Shown piece by piece: positions 10,743 through 23,553 of a stretch of 64,000 nucleotides of DNA (positions within the stretch are counted from its first letter, which is position 1; the number at the start of each line of letters is the position of its first letter). The notes beneath the pieces were generated by a model. It saw only the letters and a list, made by a program, of their open reading frames with translations, had not been told where the DNA came from and ran no database searches. Made by a program: the position numbers and the translations under genes. The stretch is from Ochrobactrum teleogrylli (GTDB taxonomy: Bacteria > Pseudomonadota > Alphaproteobacteria > Rhizobiales > Rhizobiaceae), in NCBI RefSeq assembly GCF_006376685.1, contig NZ_VEWL01000001.1, forward strand, positions 499,869 to 563,868. Reading direction: 5' to 3'.

Positions 10743-12050
10743 ATGGCTCATTTTACAATCAAACTCCCCGATGTTGGCGAAGGCGTTGCCGAGGCAGAAC
10801 TTGTCGAATGGCATGTGAATGTTGGCGATATCATTCGTGAGGATGATCTTCTGGCCGCTGTCATGACTGACAAGGCGACGGTGGAAATCCCGTCATCACG
10901 CGCTGGCAAAGTCATCGCGATCAATGGCGAGGTGGGGGAAAAGATAGCCGTCGGTTCTGAACTGGTGCGGCTTGAAATCGAAGGTGCTTCCGGTGCAAGC
11001 GCGGAACCGAAGGCGGAAGAGCCAGCGCATAGTCCGATAGAGGCTGAAACGCCAAAGCCGCAGACTCCGGAAGGGCCGGTCTTGTTGCAGACGCCCGTTC
11101 CGCCAAAGCCGGCAGCACCAAAGCGTGAAACCTCGAGCCGCACTTTTGCGGGCGCTGGCCCTGTCCGGGCAGAAGGCGAAAAGCCGCTGGCCACGCCATC
11201 GGTCCGGTTGCGCGCGCGCGATGCGGGTGTCGATCTCAGGCGCGTGCGTGGAACAGGTCCGGCAGGGCGCATCACGCATGAAGATCTGGACGCGTTTTTT
11301 GAGGCCGAAAGCGGGGCTGCAACGGCTTTGTCCGGCTATGCCGCCGATACGTCCGTTAACGAAATCAAAGTGATCGGGCTTCGGCGCAAGATCGCCGAAC
11401 GAATGGCGGATGCAAAACGCCATATTCCCCATATTACCATTGTTGAGGAAGTCGATGTCACACAGCTTGAAGAGCTACGCACCAGTCTCAACAATGAGAA
11501 GAAGGAAGGGCGTCCGCGCCTGACGTTGTTGCCATTCGTCATCCGCGCCATCGTCAAGGCGGCGAAAGAACAGCCGGGTCTCAATGCGCATTTCGATGAT
11601 GAAGCCGATATTATCCGCCAGTTTGGCGGTGTGCATGTGGGCATTGCCACACAGACACCAAATGGCCTGATCGTCCCCGTGGTGCGTCATGCCGAGAGCA
11701 TGACCGTTTTCGCAGCAGCTTCCGAGCTGTCGCGTGTGACCGACGCCGCCCGCAACGGCACGGCAAAGCGGGAAGAACTGAGCGGCTCCACCATCACCAT
11801 CACGTCGCTTGGACCGCTCGGGGCGATTGCCACGACACCGATCATCAATCGACCGGAAGTCGCGATTGTCGGCATCAACAAGATTGCCGTGCGTCCGATG
11901 TGGGACGGAACCCAGTTCGTGCCGCGCAAGATGATGAACCTTTCATGCAGCTTCGATCATCGGGTGATCGATGGATGGGATGCGGCTGTCTTTGTGCAGA
12001 AGCTGAAAAGCCTCATCGAAACGCCTGCGATGATCTTTGTGGAAGGCTGA
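10743..12050 (+). CDS. bkdB: Branched-chain 2-oxoacid dehydrogenase E2 (lipoamide acyltransferase)
   Basis: 435 residues from the ATG preceded by GAGGGGAGAG. Residues 1-80 form one lipoyl domain with the lipoylated lysine in [13 protein letters not shown] Pro/Ala/Glu-rich linker follows, then the peripheral subunit-binding domain ([20 protein letters not shown], about 150-190), then the acyltransferase domain with the catalytic [11 protein letters not shown]. It transfers the branched acyl group to CoA at the core of the complex. Lipoylation would depend on lipB, which lies elsewhere in this window at 45.4 kb. Confidence 0.95.
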   Translation: MAHFTIKLPDVGEGVAEAELVEWHVNVGDIIREDDLLAAVMTDKATVEIPSSRAGKVIAINGEVGEKIAVGSELVRLEIEGASGASAEPKAEEPAHSPIEAETPKPQTPEGPVLLQTPVPPKPAAPKRETSSRTFAGAGPVRAEGEKPLATPSVRLRARDAGVDLRRVRGTGPAGRITHEDLDAFFEAESGAATALSGYAADTSVNEIKVIGLRRKIAERMADAKRHIPHITIVEEVDVTQLEELRTSLNNEKKEGRPRLTLLPFVIRAIVKAAKEQPGLNAHFDDEADIIRQFGGVHVGIATQTPNGLIVPVVRHAESMTVFAAASELSRVTDAARNGTAKREELSGSTITITSLGPLGAIATTPIINRPEVAIVGINKIAVRPMWDGTQFVPRKMMNLSCSFDHRVIDGWDAAVFVQKLKSLIETPAMIFVEG

Positions 12051-12054
12051 ACTT

Positions 12055-13449
12055 ATGAGTGAGATTAACTGCAAACTTCTGATCATCGGTGGCGGTCCCG
12101 GCGGCTATGTCTGTGGCATCCGGGCAGGGCAACTCGGCATCGACACCGTGCTGGTCGAGCGAAAGCGCCTCGGCGGCACCTGCCTCAATGTCGGCTGTAT
12201 TCCGTCGAAAGCGCTGATCCATGCGGCGGATGAATTCCAGCGCCTGACGCATTTCGCATCGAAAGGCGCACTCGGTATTACCGCGCAAAATCCGGCTATC
12301 GATTTTGGCAAAACGCTTGAATGGAAGGACGGCATCGTCAATCGGCTGAATAGCGGCGTCGCAGGGCTGTTGAAACGGTCGCGCGTGCGCATGTTTCAGG
12401 GGCAGGCGCGGTTCATGGACGGCAAGACCGTGCTGGTTGACACCGATACGGGCCGCCAGACCATTCATGCGGAAAATATCGTGATTGCCACCGGCTCCGT
12501 GCCGGTTGAAATCGAGGCGCTGCCCTTCGGTGGCAATATCATTTCGTCCACGGAAGCCTTGTCTCTGGGAGCGATACCGGAGAAGTTAGCTGTTGTGGGC
12601 GGTGGTTATATCGGGCTCGAAATCGGCACGGCTTACGCCAAGCTGGGTTCCAAAGTCACCGTGGTGGAAGCCACCGACCGCATCCTGCCGCAATATGATG
12701 CCGAACTGACGCGTCCCGTCATGGCACGATTGAAAGCGATTGGCGTGGAGGTGTTGACCAGCACATCGGCCAAGGGACTGACCACCGACGGCAAGGCGCT
12801 GGAAGTGTTGGCGGCTGATGGTTCAGCGAAACGCATCGAGGCCGATAAGGTGCTGGTGACGGTCGGGCGCAAGCCGCAGACTGATGGTTGGGGCTTGAGT
12901 GAAATCCGGCTCGATATGGATGGGCGTTTCATCCGCATCGATGATCGTTGCCGCACGTCGATGCGCGGCGTTTATGCAATTGGCGATGTCACGGGAGAGC
13001 CGATGCTGGCGCATCGCGCCATGGCGCAGGGCGAAATGGTTGCCGAGATCATCGCGGGCGGCAAGCAGGCCTGGGACAAGCGCTGCATCCCCGCCGTCTG
13101 CTTCACCGACCCGGAAATCGTAACAGTGGGACTGCTGCCCGATGAGGCGCGCAAGGCAGGCCACAATACGCAGATCGGTATTTTTCCGTTTCAGGCAAAT
13201 GGCCGTGCCATGACGGTTGAGAGGGAAGACGGTTTTATCCGCGTGGTGGCGCGGGCAGACAATCATGTCATTCTGGGCATTCAGGCGGTCGGTGTCGGTA
13301 TTTCTGAACTGTCGTCTGCCTTTGCGCAAGCCGTTGAAATGGGCGCGCGCCTTGAAGATATTGCTGGGACAATCCATGCACATCCGACCTTGGGCGAAGG
13401 CTTTGCCGAGGCCAGCATGAAGGCGCTTGGCCACGCATTGCATGTTTAA
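12055..13449 (+). CDS. lpdA: Dihydrolipoyl dehydrogenase, E3 of the branched-chain complex
   Basis: 464 residues. FAD-binding [17 protein letters not shown] at the N-terminus, redox-active disulfide in [18 protein letters not shown]-binding [20 protein letters not shown] (about residue 185), and the C-terminal dimerisation domain with the active-site histidine in HAHPTLGE. It reoxidises the E2 dihydrolipoamide. It starts 4 bases after bkdB and ends the operon. Its stop overlaps the stop of the convergent SURF1 gene within one TTAA. Confidence 0.95.
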   Translation: MSEINCKLLIIGGGPGGYVCGIRAGQLGIDTVLVERKRLGGTCLNVGCIPSKALIHAADEFQRLTHFASKGALGITAQNPAIDFGKTLEWKDGIVNRLNSGVAGLLKRSRVRMFQGQARFMDGKTVLVDTDTGRQTIHAENIVIATGSVPVEIEALPFGGNIISSTEALSLGAIPEKLAVVGGGYIGLEIGTAYAKLGSKVTVVEATDRILPQYDAELTRPVMARLKAIGVEVLTSTSAKGLTTDGKALEVLAADGSAKRIEADKVLVTVGRKPQTDGWGLSEIRLDMDGRFIRIDDRCRTSMRGVYAIGDVTGEPMLAHRAMAQGEMVAEIIAGGKQAWDKRCIPAVCFTDPEIVTVGLLPDEARKAGHNTQIGIFPFQANGRAMTVEREDGFIRVVARADNHVILGIQAVGVGISELSSAFAQAVEMGARLEDIAGTIHAHPTLGEGFAEASMKALGHALHV

Positions 13450-14198
13450 GCTCTGGATTTGCGCTCGTAACGCCAGACGAACACCGCAGCCCCGGCGACC
13501 ATGGCTGCGAGCGCAAACCAGGTGATTGCATAGGACAGATGGCTGTTTCGGAAGGATACAACCGTCAACCCGCCGATCGGCTGGTTGCCCGGATTGGACT
13601 TGGCGTCCACATCGATGAAATAGGGTGCGACGGTGCCAAGTTTCTCTTTCGCGGCGAAAGCCGCAACATCGCGAGAGTTCCAGCTGTTCTTCTCTGGATC
13701 GTTGGGCCGCAGGAAGAACCCATCCGGCTCCGGCATGCGCAGAAGACCGGTCACGGTCGTTTCACCGGCAATCTGCGTTTCCGGGCGGGTTGACAGATCA
13801 CGCTTGTCGCCCGGCACAAAGCCGCGATTGATATAGGTCAGTGATCCATCAGCAGTGCGCAACGGCGTGAGTATCCAATAGCCGGCGCCGCGTTCGGTCA
13901 ACGCACGCACAAGCACTTCCTTATCGTTCAGATAAGTGCCGGTGATGGTGACATGACGATATTCATCGTCCTTCTGATTGACATTGGCCCAGTCATCTTT
14001 GCCCGGCGCTGCAACGGGCTCGGCGTGGACGCGAGCATCCACGCGCGAGATCAGATCGAGTTTCCACTGCAAACGTTCGATCTGCCAGACGCCAAGCCCC
14101 ATAAAAAGCAGGAAAAACAGGCCAGCCAAAACGGCCATGAAACCGAGAAAGAAACCGGATTTTTTCTTCACGTCGTTTCCATCGGCTTCGGTTATCAT
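13446..14198 (-). CDS. SURF1-family cytochrome oxidase assembly protein
   Basis: 250 residues with the SURF1 topology: one N-terminal membrane helix (about residues 17-37, [12 protein letters not shown] follows directly) and one near the C-terminus (about 222-242), with a large periplasmic domain between containing GYWILTPL and [12 protein letters not shown]1 proteins help insert haem into aa3-type oxidases. Here it stands alone, away from any cox genes, and is convergent with lpdA, sharing the TTAA where both genes stop. Confidence 0.88.
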   Translation of the reverse strand: MITEADGNDVKKKSGFFLGFMAVLAGLFFLLFMGLGVWQIERLQWKLDLISRVDARVHAEPVAAPGKDDWANVNQKDDEYRHVTITGTYLNDKEVLVRALTERGAGYWILTPLRTADGSLTYINRGFVPGDKRDLSTRPETQIAGETTVTGLLRMPEPDGFFLRPNDPEKNSWNSRDVAAFAAKEKLGTVAPYFIDVDAKSNPGNQPIGGLTVVSFRNSHLSYAITWFALAAMVAGAAVFVWRYERKSRA

Positions 14199-14359
14199 CG
14201 CACATTCCTGAATTTACTGAAACTGGAGCAATGCTCCCTCATAAACCAGCCATGCGGATTTAGATAGTTTGGAGCGGATAAAATAACAGCGCCAGCAGGC
14301 CGAGAATGGCATGTGGCGCTGATAACGAACCGACATAATATTCAATTCATGGGGCAAAA

Positions 14360-14539
14360 TCAGGCAAGCTTGTGAACCTTGTGCCGCCGGTGCGAATAAC
14401 CGCCCTTCGAACGGCGCAAAACATTGCAAACCTGCGTCTTGTCTTCAGACGGCTTTGGCATCTGCTCATGAATGCGATGCAGTATCTGCTGCGTAACTGT
14501 ACGATCCTTGTCGGTAGGCCCAATGATTATGCTTTTCAT
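14360..14539 (-). CDS. Small basic hypothetical protein, 59 residues
   Basis: A short frame from an ATG preceded by AGGGAGAATGGTTG, a good ribosome-binding site at 8 bases. The product starts MKSIIIGPTDKDRTV, has a Gln/His-rich middle and ends in a strongly basic tail (RRSKGGYSHRRHKVHKLA). No domain is recognised and no signal peptide is visible. It lies between SURF1 and ftsK, all on the minus strand. The ribosome-binding site and basic composition argue for a real gene; lack of a known family leaves doubt. Confidence 0.45.
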   Translation of the reverse strand: MKSIIIGPTDKDRTVTQQILHRIHEQMPKPSEDKTQVCNVLRRSKGGYSHRRHKVHKLA

Positions 14540-14692
14540 CAACCATTCTCCCTGTTTTTTTGGGCACAGAGTAGCATCCGGGCTACCCCGGCCGGTCATC
14601 AAGAATGTACGAATATCCAAAGTATTAATCATAATTTACATATTGACAAGGGCATTCTTGCAACATCGCGCAAGCGCTTGAGATTGGATGAG

Positions 14693-14726
14693 AAAAGGCC
14701 GATTCGCATTCGCAAACCGGCCTTTT
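14693..14726 (-). terminator. Terminator downstream of ftsK
   Basis: AAAAGGCCG (14693-14701) pairs with CGGCCTTTT (14718-14726) around a 16-base loop. Read on the minus strand it ends the ftsK transcript with a TTTT run; the A/T-flanked symmetric stem could work in both directions. Confidence 0.75.
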
Positions 14727-14747
14727 AAAGTGATTATATCGATTAAA

Positions 14748-17270
<2,523 letters not shown>

Positions 17271-17561
17271 GATACCTGAACCATAGATACTGTCGCCTGA
17301 ATGAGCCCAAGTAATAAAAAATGAAGGTTAACAACCCCCTTCATAAATTCACCGTCGCCCAGAAAATTCTGACAGGGTCGTCGCGGTTGACCGCTGGTTT
17401 TCGGCGGGGAAAGTCATTCCAAAAAACAATAATAGCCAATATAAACAAATAATTAAATATGTAGATTAATGCTCTTTATTAGCAATATGAAAACCCGCAT
17501 GGGTTGTGAATATAAATTACTCCCTTAAAGCGAGTTACCCGAAACGCTGCCGGTGCACGGC
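17271..17561. other. AT-rich intergenic region between ftsK and macB
   Basis: About 290 bases with no coding potential seen. It should carry the ftsK promoter and the 3' end of the macB transcript. Confidence 0.5.
17488..17505 (-). terminator. Weak terminator after macB
   Basis: On the minus strand AACCC-ATGC-GGGTT is followed by TTCAT. The 5-bp stem is short, so efficiency is doubtful; no better candidate is seen after macB. Confidence 0.35.
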
Positions 17562-19529
17562 TCAGTCACGGGCAAGCGCTACGACGGGATCGAGTCGGGA
17601 GGCATTGCGGGCGGGCATGAAACCGAATCCGATACCGATAAGGCTGGAGCACAGCAGCGCCGCTACAATGGATGTTGGCGAGTAGATCAGTTTGAACATT
17701 GTGCTGAACTGCGCGAACAGCAGGCCGAAACCGCCAGCGACAAGCACCCCGACAATGCCGCCGATCAGACAGACCAAGATAGATTCGATGAGGAATTGTT
17801 GCAGGATATCGCTTTGCCGCGCCCCAACTGCCATGCGCACGCCGATCTCGTTGATTCTTTCCGAAACTGCGACCAGCATGATGTTCATCACGCCGATTCC
17901 CCCAACAAAGAGCGAAATGCCCGCGATGCTCGCCACAAGGAGGGCCAGCATTGCCGTCGTGGCCTGAATGGTTTTCTGCAATGTGTCGCTGTTGAAGATG
18001 AAAAAGTCCTTTTTGCCATGACGCCTTTGCAGAAACGCCGTCACCATCTTTTCGGCGATCGCCGGGTCCATGGTGTCGCGAATGCGGACGGCTATCGACT
18101 GCAAGGCGCGTGAGCCGGTCATGCGCGTCTGAACAGTTGTATAGGGCAGAAACAATTCCAACTTGCTCGATCCGGACATGCCTTGTTCATCGGCTTTGGT
18201 AACTCCGACGATCCGTACAGGAATCTGTTTCAGAAAAACGATCCTGCCGACGACAGTTCCCTGTTCGTTGGGGAACAATTCCTTTTTGGTGTTCGTGTCG
18301 ATCACCGCGTCCTGCGCGAGATTATCGAGACTTCTTTTGTCGAAGAAACGCCCCTCAACCAGCTTGCTTTTACGGGTCGCAAAATAACGTTCGCTGACAC
18401 CATTGACCGTGATGCTGACTTCCTTGTTGCCAACGCGGACCGTTCCCATCGTGGAACTTTCAGGTGTTGCCGCGACGACATAGGGCAGCTTGGCCAGTTC
18501 GTTTGCGTCGTCAACGTTCAATGTGGTGACAAGCGCCGCTTTCAGATCGCCATAGCCGGTTCCGGGGCCGATATAGAGCGTGTTGGTGCCGAGGCTGCTG
18601 ATCTGTTCGAGGATGCGCTGTTGTGAACCTTGCCCTAGTGCCGTGACGCAGACGACGGAGGCCGTTCCGATAATGATCCCCAGCATGGTGAGGAATGTTC
18701 GCATGCGGTGCGCGTTCATGGAACGCAAGGCCATCGCAAAGGCTTCTTTAAAGCGATCACGCATACTGCGGAAAAGATTAGGTTTTTCCGACTCCGATGC
18801 AGCAAGGGGATCATTGGTCCGAATGCTGCGGCAATCGACAGCCTTCAGCGTATCGGCTGTGATTTCTCCGTCGTGGATTTCGATGATGCGGTTTGCGCGC
18901 GCCGCGACAGCCCTGTCATGCGTGACAATGATGATCGTGCGGCCTTCACGGTTCAGTTCCTGAAGAATGCCGAGTACTTCTTCGCCGCTCCGGCTATCGA
19001 GCGCGCCGGTCGGTTCGTCTGCGAGTATGACATCAGCGTTGTTGATGAGCGCGCGGGCTATCGACACACGCTGTTGCTGGCCGCCGGAAAGCTGGTTGGG
19101 CCGGTGGTGCGTCCGACCGCTCATGCCAAGCCGCCGCAGGATTTCATGGGCGCGTTCGCGCCGTGCTTCGCACGCCTGTCCCGCATAAATCGCGGGTATT
19201 TCGACATTGCCGACCGCATCCAGCTCATTCAGCAGGTGATAGCGCTGAAAGATAAAGCCAAAATGCTCCCGCCGTAGCTGAGCCAGTTCATCCGGTTCCA
19301 GTTTCGCCGTTGAACGTCCTGAAATCAGATATTGCCCTTCCGAGGGACGATCCAGACAGCCCAGAATATTCATCAGCGTGGATTTTCCAGAACCGGACGC
19401 ACCGACAATCGCCACCATCTCGCCGCACTGGATGGTGAGGTCGATATCGCGCAGGACCGTGGTGAAACCGTCACCGGATGGGTAATGGCGCGAAACAGCC
19501 TTCAACAAAATCAACGGCATATCGCTCAT
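17562..19529 (-). CDS. macB: MacB-type ABC efflux transporter (ATPase-permease)
   Basis: About 655 residues from ATG 19529; a GTG nine bases upstream is an alternative start overlapping macA. The N-terminal ATPase has Walker [13 protein letters not shown], signature [15 protein letters not shown] and Walker [14 protein letters not shown] linker leads to one membrane helix near 280, a large periplasmic MacB domain, and three C-terminal helices (FtsX fold). Family members drive tripartite export of macrolides, peptides or toxins with a MacA adaptor and an outer-membrane factor, both encoded directly upstream. Confidence 0.93.
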   Translation of the reverse strand: MSDMPLILLKAVSRHYPSGDGFTTVLRDIDLTIQCGEMVAIVGASGSGKSTLMNILGCLDRPSEGQYLISGRSTAKLEPDELAQLRREHFGFIFQRYHLLNELDAVGNVEIPAIYAGQACEARRERAHEILRRLGMSGRTHHRPNQLSGGQQQRVSIARALINNADVILADEPTGALDSRSGEEVLGILQELNREGRTIIIVTHDRAVAARANRIIEIHDGEITADTLKAVDCRSIRTNDPLAASESEKPNLFRSMRDRFKEAFAMALRSMNAHRMRTFLTMLGIIIGTASVVCVTALGQGSQQRILEQISSLGTNTLYIGPGTGYGDLKAALVTTLNVDDANELAKLPYVVAATPESSTMGTVRVGNKEVSITVNGVSERYFATRKSKLVEGRFFDKRSLDNLAQDAVIDTNTKKELFPNEQGTVVGRIVFLKQIPVRIVGVTKADEQGMSGSSKLELFLPYTTVQTRMTGSRALQSIAVRIRDTMDPAIAEKMVTAFLQRRHGKKDFFIFNSDTLQKTIQATTAMLALLVASIAGISLFVGGIGVMNIMLVAVSERINEIGVRMAVGARQSDILQQFLIESILVCLIGGIVGVLVAGGFGLLFAQFSTMFKLIYSPTSIVAALLCSSLIGIGFGFMPARNASRLDPVVALARD

Positions 19530-19530
19530 G

Positions 19531-20745
19531 TCAGGCACCGTCAGTCGTTACAGTGGTTTCCTGATTGTCGGTGACGATCTTGTCACCTTCCTGCAAGCCT
19601 GAGCGGATTTCCGTGTTGATCTTGTCGGTGATTCCGGTTTCCACGGTGCGCTCCTCCAGCGTTCCATAGGCATTCAGCACGCGGACGGTTGCTTTACCCG
19701 GACTATCCGGGTCGTCATTACCGAGCGGTTTCAGCGCCGACACAGGAGCGAGCAGGACATTTTTGACCTTCGCCAGAACGATATGGATCTCCGCCGTCAT
19801 ATAGGTGCGGAGCAGACCGTCGGCGTTGGGAATGCTGAACTTGCCTTTGTAATAAACGGCAGAGGCCGTCACGCCGCTGGCAGCCGAAAGGCCGTTGCTG
19901 GTGCCGAAGCTCTTGTCGCTCACAACGGAATCCGGCGCAGGCTCGATTGTTTCGAGCTTTGCATCGTAACGTTTTGAATTTCTTCCGGAAATGGTGAAGT
20001 AGATCGGCAGGCCATCATGCACCTGCGTAATATCCGCTTCAGAAATATCGGCTTCCACCGTCATCGTGTCGAGTTGACCGAGGATCGCGATTGTCGGGAC
20101 GGTTTGTTGCGCGTTGACGTTCTGGCCCTCCTGCGCCACCATTGAAAGTATGGTGCCATCAATGGGAGCCGTGATCCGAGTGTAGGCCAGCTTGGTTTCC
20201 GCGATGCGGACTTCAACCTCCGACGCCGCGATCAAGGCTTCCGTATTGGCCAAGGCCGCTTTTTGCTTTTTCAATCCGGCTACTGCTTTGTCATATTCAG
20301 ATCGCGCGACAGCATTTTTTCCGATCATCGCCTGATTGCGGGCAAGATCCAGCTTCGCCAGTTCCAGATCGGCGAGGTTCTGCTCACGGGTGGCCTCGTT
20401 CTGACGCAGTGTCGCCTGGGCTTTGTCCAGATCGTTCTGCTGGCTCGCGGCATCGATGAGCGCGACGACCTCGCCCTGTTTTACATGCTGTCCGGTTTTC
20501 ACTTTGAGCGAGAGTATCCGCCCTGTGGCCTGCGTGCCGATGGCAACCAGATTTTTAGGGCGCAATGTGCCCGACGCAACCACAGAGCTTTCAAGGTCAC
20601 CGCGTTCTACGGTTGTCATCTCAGGCAGCGGCTCGTGAGCGGACCAATGTTCGAACGACAGACCGGCGGCCAGCATCAAGACAAGGAGGGCCGCGCCCCA
20701 ACGTTTGCGAAAACGTCGCTTCGATACAGAGTTCGGGGAGTTCAT
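19531..20745 (-). CDS. macA: MacA-type periplasmic membrane-fusion protein
   Basis: 404 residues. A membrane anchor near residues 12-30 (WGAALLVLMLAAGLSF) is followed by the split barrel-sandwich (ATGRILSLKVKTGQHVKQGE), a long alpha-helical hairpin (residues about 95-200, rich in Gln/Ala/Asn coiled-coil), the return lipoyl-like strand (ITAPIDGTILSMVAQEGQNV) and a beta-barrel region. It connects MacB to the outer-membrane factor. The start overlaps the stop of the outer-membrane factor gene by 4 bases, and macB follows after a base or overlaps slightly, so the three form one operon. Confidence 0.92.
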   Translation of the reverse strand: MNSPNSVSKRRFRKRWGAALLVLMLAAGLSFEHWSAHEPLPEMTTVERGDLESSVVASGTLRPKNLVAIGTQATGRILSLKVKTGQHVKQGEVVALIDAASQQNDLDKAQATLRQNEATREQNLADLELAKLDLARNQAMIGKNAVARSEYDKAVAGLKKQKAALANTEALIAASEVEVRIAETKLAYTRITAPIDGTILSMVAQEGQNVNAQQTVPTIAILGQLDTMTVEADISEADITQVHDGLPIYFTISGRNSKRYDAKLETIEPAPDSVVSDKSFGTSNGLSAASGVTASAVYYKGKFSIPNADGLLRTYMTAEIHIVLAKVKNVLLAPVSALKPLGNDDPDSPGKATVRVLNAYGTLEERTVETGITDKINTEIRSGLQEGDKIVTDNQETTVTTDGA

Positions 20746-22190
20746 TGCGGCCTCGCAGGATGATCAGGCGCGGTTGCCATGGGAGGTTTCACGAGATGCG
20801 GACCAGTATAGCCGTCCACGACTTCCGACCTGTCGATGTCGATCCGACCGTTCCAACCTCCGCCGAGTGCCTTCTGCAAAGCGACGTAGTTGGTGATGAT
20901 CTCCACGCGCGCTTGCGCCAACGCGTTTTCCTGATCGAGCAAACTGCGCTGGGCGTTGAGGACGTCGAGGAAATTTTTGGATCCGGCCTTGAACTGGTCG
21001 AGCGTCAACGCAGTGATCTTACGGTTGTTACCCACAATCTTCTCGAGCTGAGCGATGCGCAGACGGTTCTGGTTGAATTGGACACTGGCGTTTTCCACTT
21101 CGCTCAAACTGTCCAGAATAGTTTGGCGGTATTTGATGAAAGCCTCGTCCCGCGTTGCCCGGGCCGCATCAACATCAGCAAGCAGCTTGCCGCCCTGGAA
21201 AACAGGTATCGTGAGGTTGGGGCCGAATGACCAGCCTATGGTCGACAACCGGGCAAGATCGCCAAAGTTTGCACCGCCGGTATCGATTTTGCCGGTAAGG
21301 GAGACGCTTGGATAAAGTGCCGCCTGACTCTGGCCAATCTTGGCTGTTGCGGCAGCATAATCTCGTTCTGCAGCGCGGATGTCGGGGCGGCTGAGCAAGA
21401 GATTTGCAGGTAATCCGGCAGCTATTCTGCGCGGTGCGGAAGGCAAGGGCCGGGGCTTGTCCAATATCGCGGCCAGCGCAAGCGACGAACGCCCCGTGAG
21501 TGTCGATAGCTTGTTCAGAGAACTGGCATAGCTGATGCGTAGCGAAGGAATTCCGGCCTCTGTGGTGTCGGCCTGCGTTTGTGCGCTCAGCAGATCAACC
21601 TGTGATATGTTGCCAGCTTCCAGCTGCGTGCGGGTGAGGGCAACAGTTCGGCGCTGTGAACTAGCATTGCGCTCGGCGATTGCGATCTGCGCCTGCGCGC
21701 CGCGCAACTGGACATAATTGGTTGCGATATCACCGATCAGACTGACGAGCGCCGCACGCAACTGTTCGCTCGCCGATTCTTTTGCGTAATACGCCGCTTC
21801 GACACCGCGCCGGTTCGCGCCGAACAAATCGATATCCCATGCAGGATCTAACCCGAAACTCGACCTGGTGGTGGTATCACTGCCACCACCACCAGAACGC
21901 GTGAAACTGCCTTTTCCATCCACGGACGGATAAAGTGTGCCACCCGCCGACGCGTAGCTGGCGCGCGCCTGGCGTACTTTTGCTTTTGCTATCGCAACGT
22001 TAGGACTGCCCTCAATGCCGTCAGCAATGAGCTGGTCCAGAATTGGATCGCGCAGGTTTTTCCACCAGTCTGCGAGATTGGGAGCAACGGTGCTGGCCTT
22101 ACTGTTCCACGCGGGGGGCGTATTGATGACAGGGGCGCGATAATCCGGCCCAACTGCAACACAGCCCGCGCTGAACGGAAAAAACAACAA
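20742..22190 (-). CDS. NodT/OprM-type outer-membrane efflux lipoprotein
   Basis: 482 residues from the first standard start (TTG 22190). Two tandem outer-membrane-factor repeats are visible, with VGPDYRAP at the mature N-terminus, LFGANRRGVEAA and RPDIRAAERDYAAATAKIGQSQAALYPSVSL in the middle. SAGC near the start is a lipobox. From TTG only nine residues precede this cysteine, with no basic n-region. The open frame continues upstream to a TAA and encodes a proper signal (KISKVPLCAILLFFPFSAGC), but has no ATG, GTG or TTG there; ATT at 22217 sits 9 bases after AAGGA. True start is therefore unsettled. First gene of the efflux operon. Confidence 0.88.
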   Translation of the reverse strand: MLFFPFSAGCVAVGPDYRAPVINTPPAWNSKASTVAPNLADWWKNLRDPILDQLIADGIEGSPNVAIAKAKVRQARASYASAGGTLYPSVDGKGSFTRSGGGGSDTTTRSSFGLDPAWDIDLFGANRRGVEAAYYAKESASEQLRAALVSLIGDIATNYVQLRGAQAQIAIAERNASSQRRTVALTRTQLEAGNISQVDLLSAQTQADTTEAGIPSLRISYASSLNKLSTLTGRSSLALAAILDKPRPLPSAPRRIAAGLPANLLLSRPDIRAAERDYAAATAKIGQSQAALYPSVSLTGKIDTGGANFGDLARLSTIGWSFGPNLTIPVFQGGKLLADVDAARATRDEAFIKYRQTILDSLSEVENASVQFNQNRLRIAQLEKIVGNNRKITALTLDQFKAGSKNFLDVLNAQRSLLDQENALAQARVEIITNYVALQKALGGGWNGRIDIDRSEVVDGYTGPHLVKPPMATAPDHPARPQ

Positions 22191-22446
22191 AATCGCGCAA
22201 AGGGGGACTTTCGAAATTTTGATATTTCCTTAGAGAAATAAATAATAATCGAATAAAAAATTCGAATTGTTTTTAATATGGATTGGATGGTATGTACATC
22301 GAAGCAACATATTTTTAAATTGCTAGCAATAAAATTGGCTATACTCTTTATAATGCTTGAAAGAGCTGCGATCAGACTTCCGATTAAAGTGACGGATGCG
22401 CGAGGAATATGATATTCGCGTTGTGGTTACAACGCCAACTATGTGC

Positions 22447-22470
22447 CCCCGTTCAGTTGCCTGAACGGGG
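22447..22470. terminator. Perfect 10-bp hairpin downstream of the P1 peptidase gene
   Basis: CCCCGTTCAG (22447-22456), loop TTGC, CTGAACGGGG (22461-22470). It lies 24 bases past the peptidase stop on the minus strand and may end that operon or protect the 3' end. There is no U-run on either side, so classical Rho-independent termination is not assured. The rest of 22.2-22.49 kb is AT-rich, with no gene seen, and should contain the promoter of the efflux operon. Confidence 0.5.
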
Positions 22471-22493
22471 ACTGAAATATTGGGGGGAGTGGC

Positions 22494-23522
22494 CTATGCG
22501 GCGTTTGCGGCAAGCCAGTCGGCCAATGAACGGCGGTTTGCGGCACGTCCGCGCATGGCTTCCGCCGCGCACATGGAATTCAGCACCGCTTCCTGCGTTG
22601 CCTCCGCCGCGGCGCGAAACAGCGTGTCGATCCGGTTTTCATTGAGGACCGATATCCGGGTGAAGTCACTCGGCTCGTCATGGTCGAAAGTCACGGCGGT
22701 TGAAAAGCCGACAGCAATATCACCACTGCCGTGGCCCCAGAACGCGCCGAGCCGCGCCAGCCCCGCACCACAACGACGCGTGACACGTTTCAGCTGCCGG
22801 TGCTCCATGGGCACATCGGTTGCGAGCACGAGTATGACCGAGCCTTTTTCCGGTTGCGCTTCCGTCTTGGGCGAGGGGCGGCGTCCATCGGGAAGCACGA
22901 GGTCGCCCGCGCGTCCGAAATTGGTTAGCGCCAGAATACCAAGATGATGGGTCGAGCCATCCAGCACGAATTGCCGGGACGATGAACCGATGCCGCCTTT
23001 AAAGCCAAAGCAGCTCATGCCAGTTCCAGCACCCACATTACCCTGGGCCACATCGTCGCTTGCTGCCTGCAAGGCAAGGCGCGCGTGTTCCTCGGTTACG
23101 GCCATGGCTTGAATGTCGCTGAGCGGGCCGTCATTGCATTCCAGAACGACCGGATTGACGGTGGCGGTGGTGCGTCCGATATCGGGATTGGCGGCAATTG
23201 CGTCGCGGATAAGGGCGTTGGCGCAGGTGCCGACGCCAAAAGTGTTGGTCAGCAGGATCGGCGTTTCCAGCGTGCCGAGTTCCTCAATCTGAACCAGCCC
23301 CGTACTCTTGCCGAACCCGTTGATGATATCGCAGGCAGCCAGAACCTTGCGCCGATAGAGATTGCCATCATGAGGCAAAATGGCCGTCACGCCGGTATTG
23401 ATATCGCCATAGCGCAGAGTGTGGTGGCCGACCCGCACGCCCGGCACATCAGTGATGGCATTTTTGGCGCCGGTTGGCATGGTGCCACAGATGATGCCGA
23501 AGTCACGTGCGGTTGCGGTCAT
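22494..23522 (-). CDS. dmpA: P1-family (DmpA-type) self-processing aminopeptidase
   Basis: 342 residues of the N-terminal nucleophile DmpA/BapA family. The start (ITDVPGVRVGHHTL) and VNPVVLECNDGPLSD are typical; autocleavage would occur at Gly-Ser in FGFKGGIGSSSR, leaving serine as N-terminal nucleophile of the small chain. The prototype, from Ochrobactrum anthropi, releases N-terminal L- and D-residues and some beta-amino acids from peptides. It starts 31 bases after the amino-acid ABC ATPase gene and is the last gene of an operon headed by a D-amino acid aminotransferase, which favours a role with D- or unusual amino acids. Confidence 0.88.
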   Translation of the reverse strand: MTATARDFGIICGTMPTGAKNAITDVPGVRVGHHTLRYGDINTGVTAILPHDGNLYRRKVLAACDIINGFGKSTGLVQIEELGTLETPILLTNTFGVGTCANALIRDAIAANPDIGRTTATVNPVVLECNDGPLSDIQAMAVTEEHARLALQAASDDVAQGNVGAGTGMSCFGFKGGIGSSSRQFVLDGSTHHLGILALTNFGRAGDLVLPDGRRPSPKTEAQPEKGSVILVLATDVPMEHRQLKRVTRRCGAGLARLGAFWGHGSGDIAVGFSTAVTFDHDEPSDFTRISVLNENRIDTLFRAAAEATQEAVLNSMCAAEAMRGRAANRRSLADWLAANAA

Positions 23523-23553
23523 GTCATAGTTCCGTTTTTAAAAGACCTGTGGG

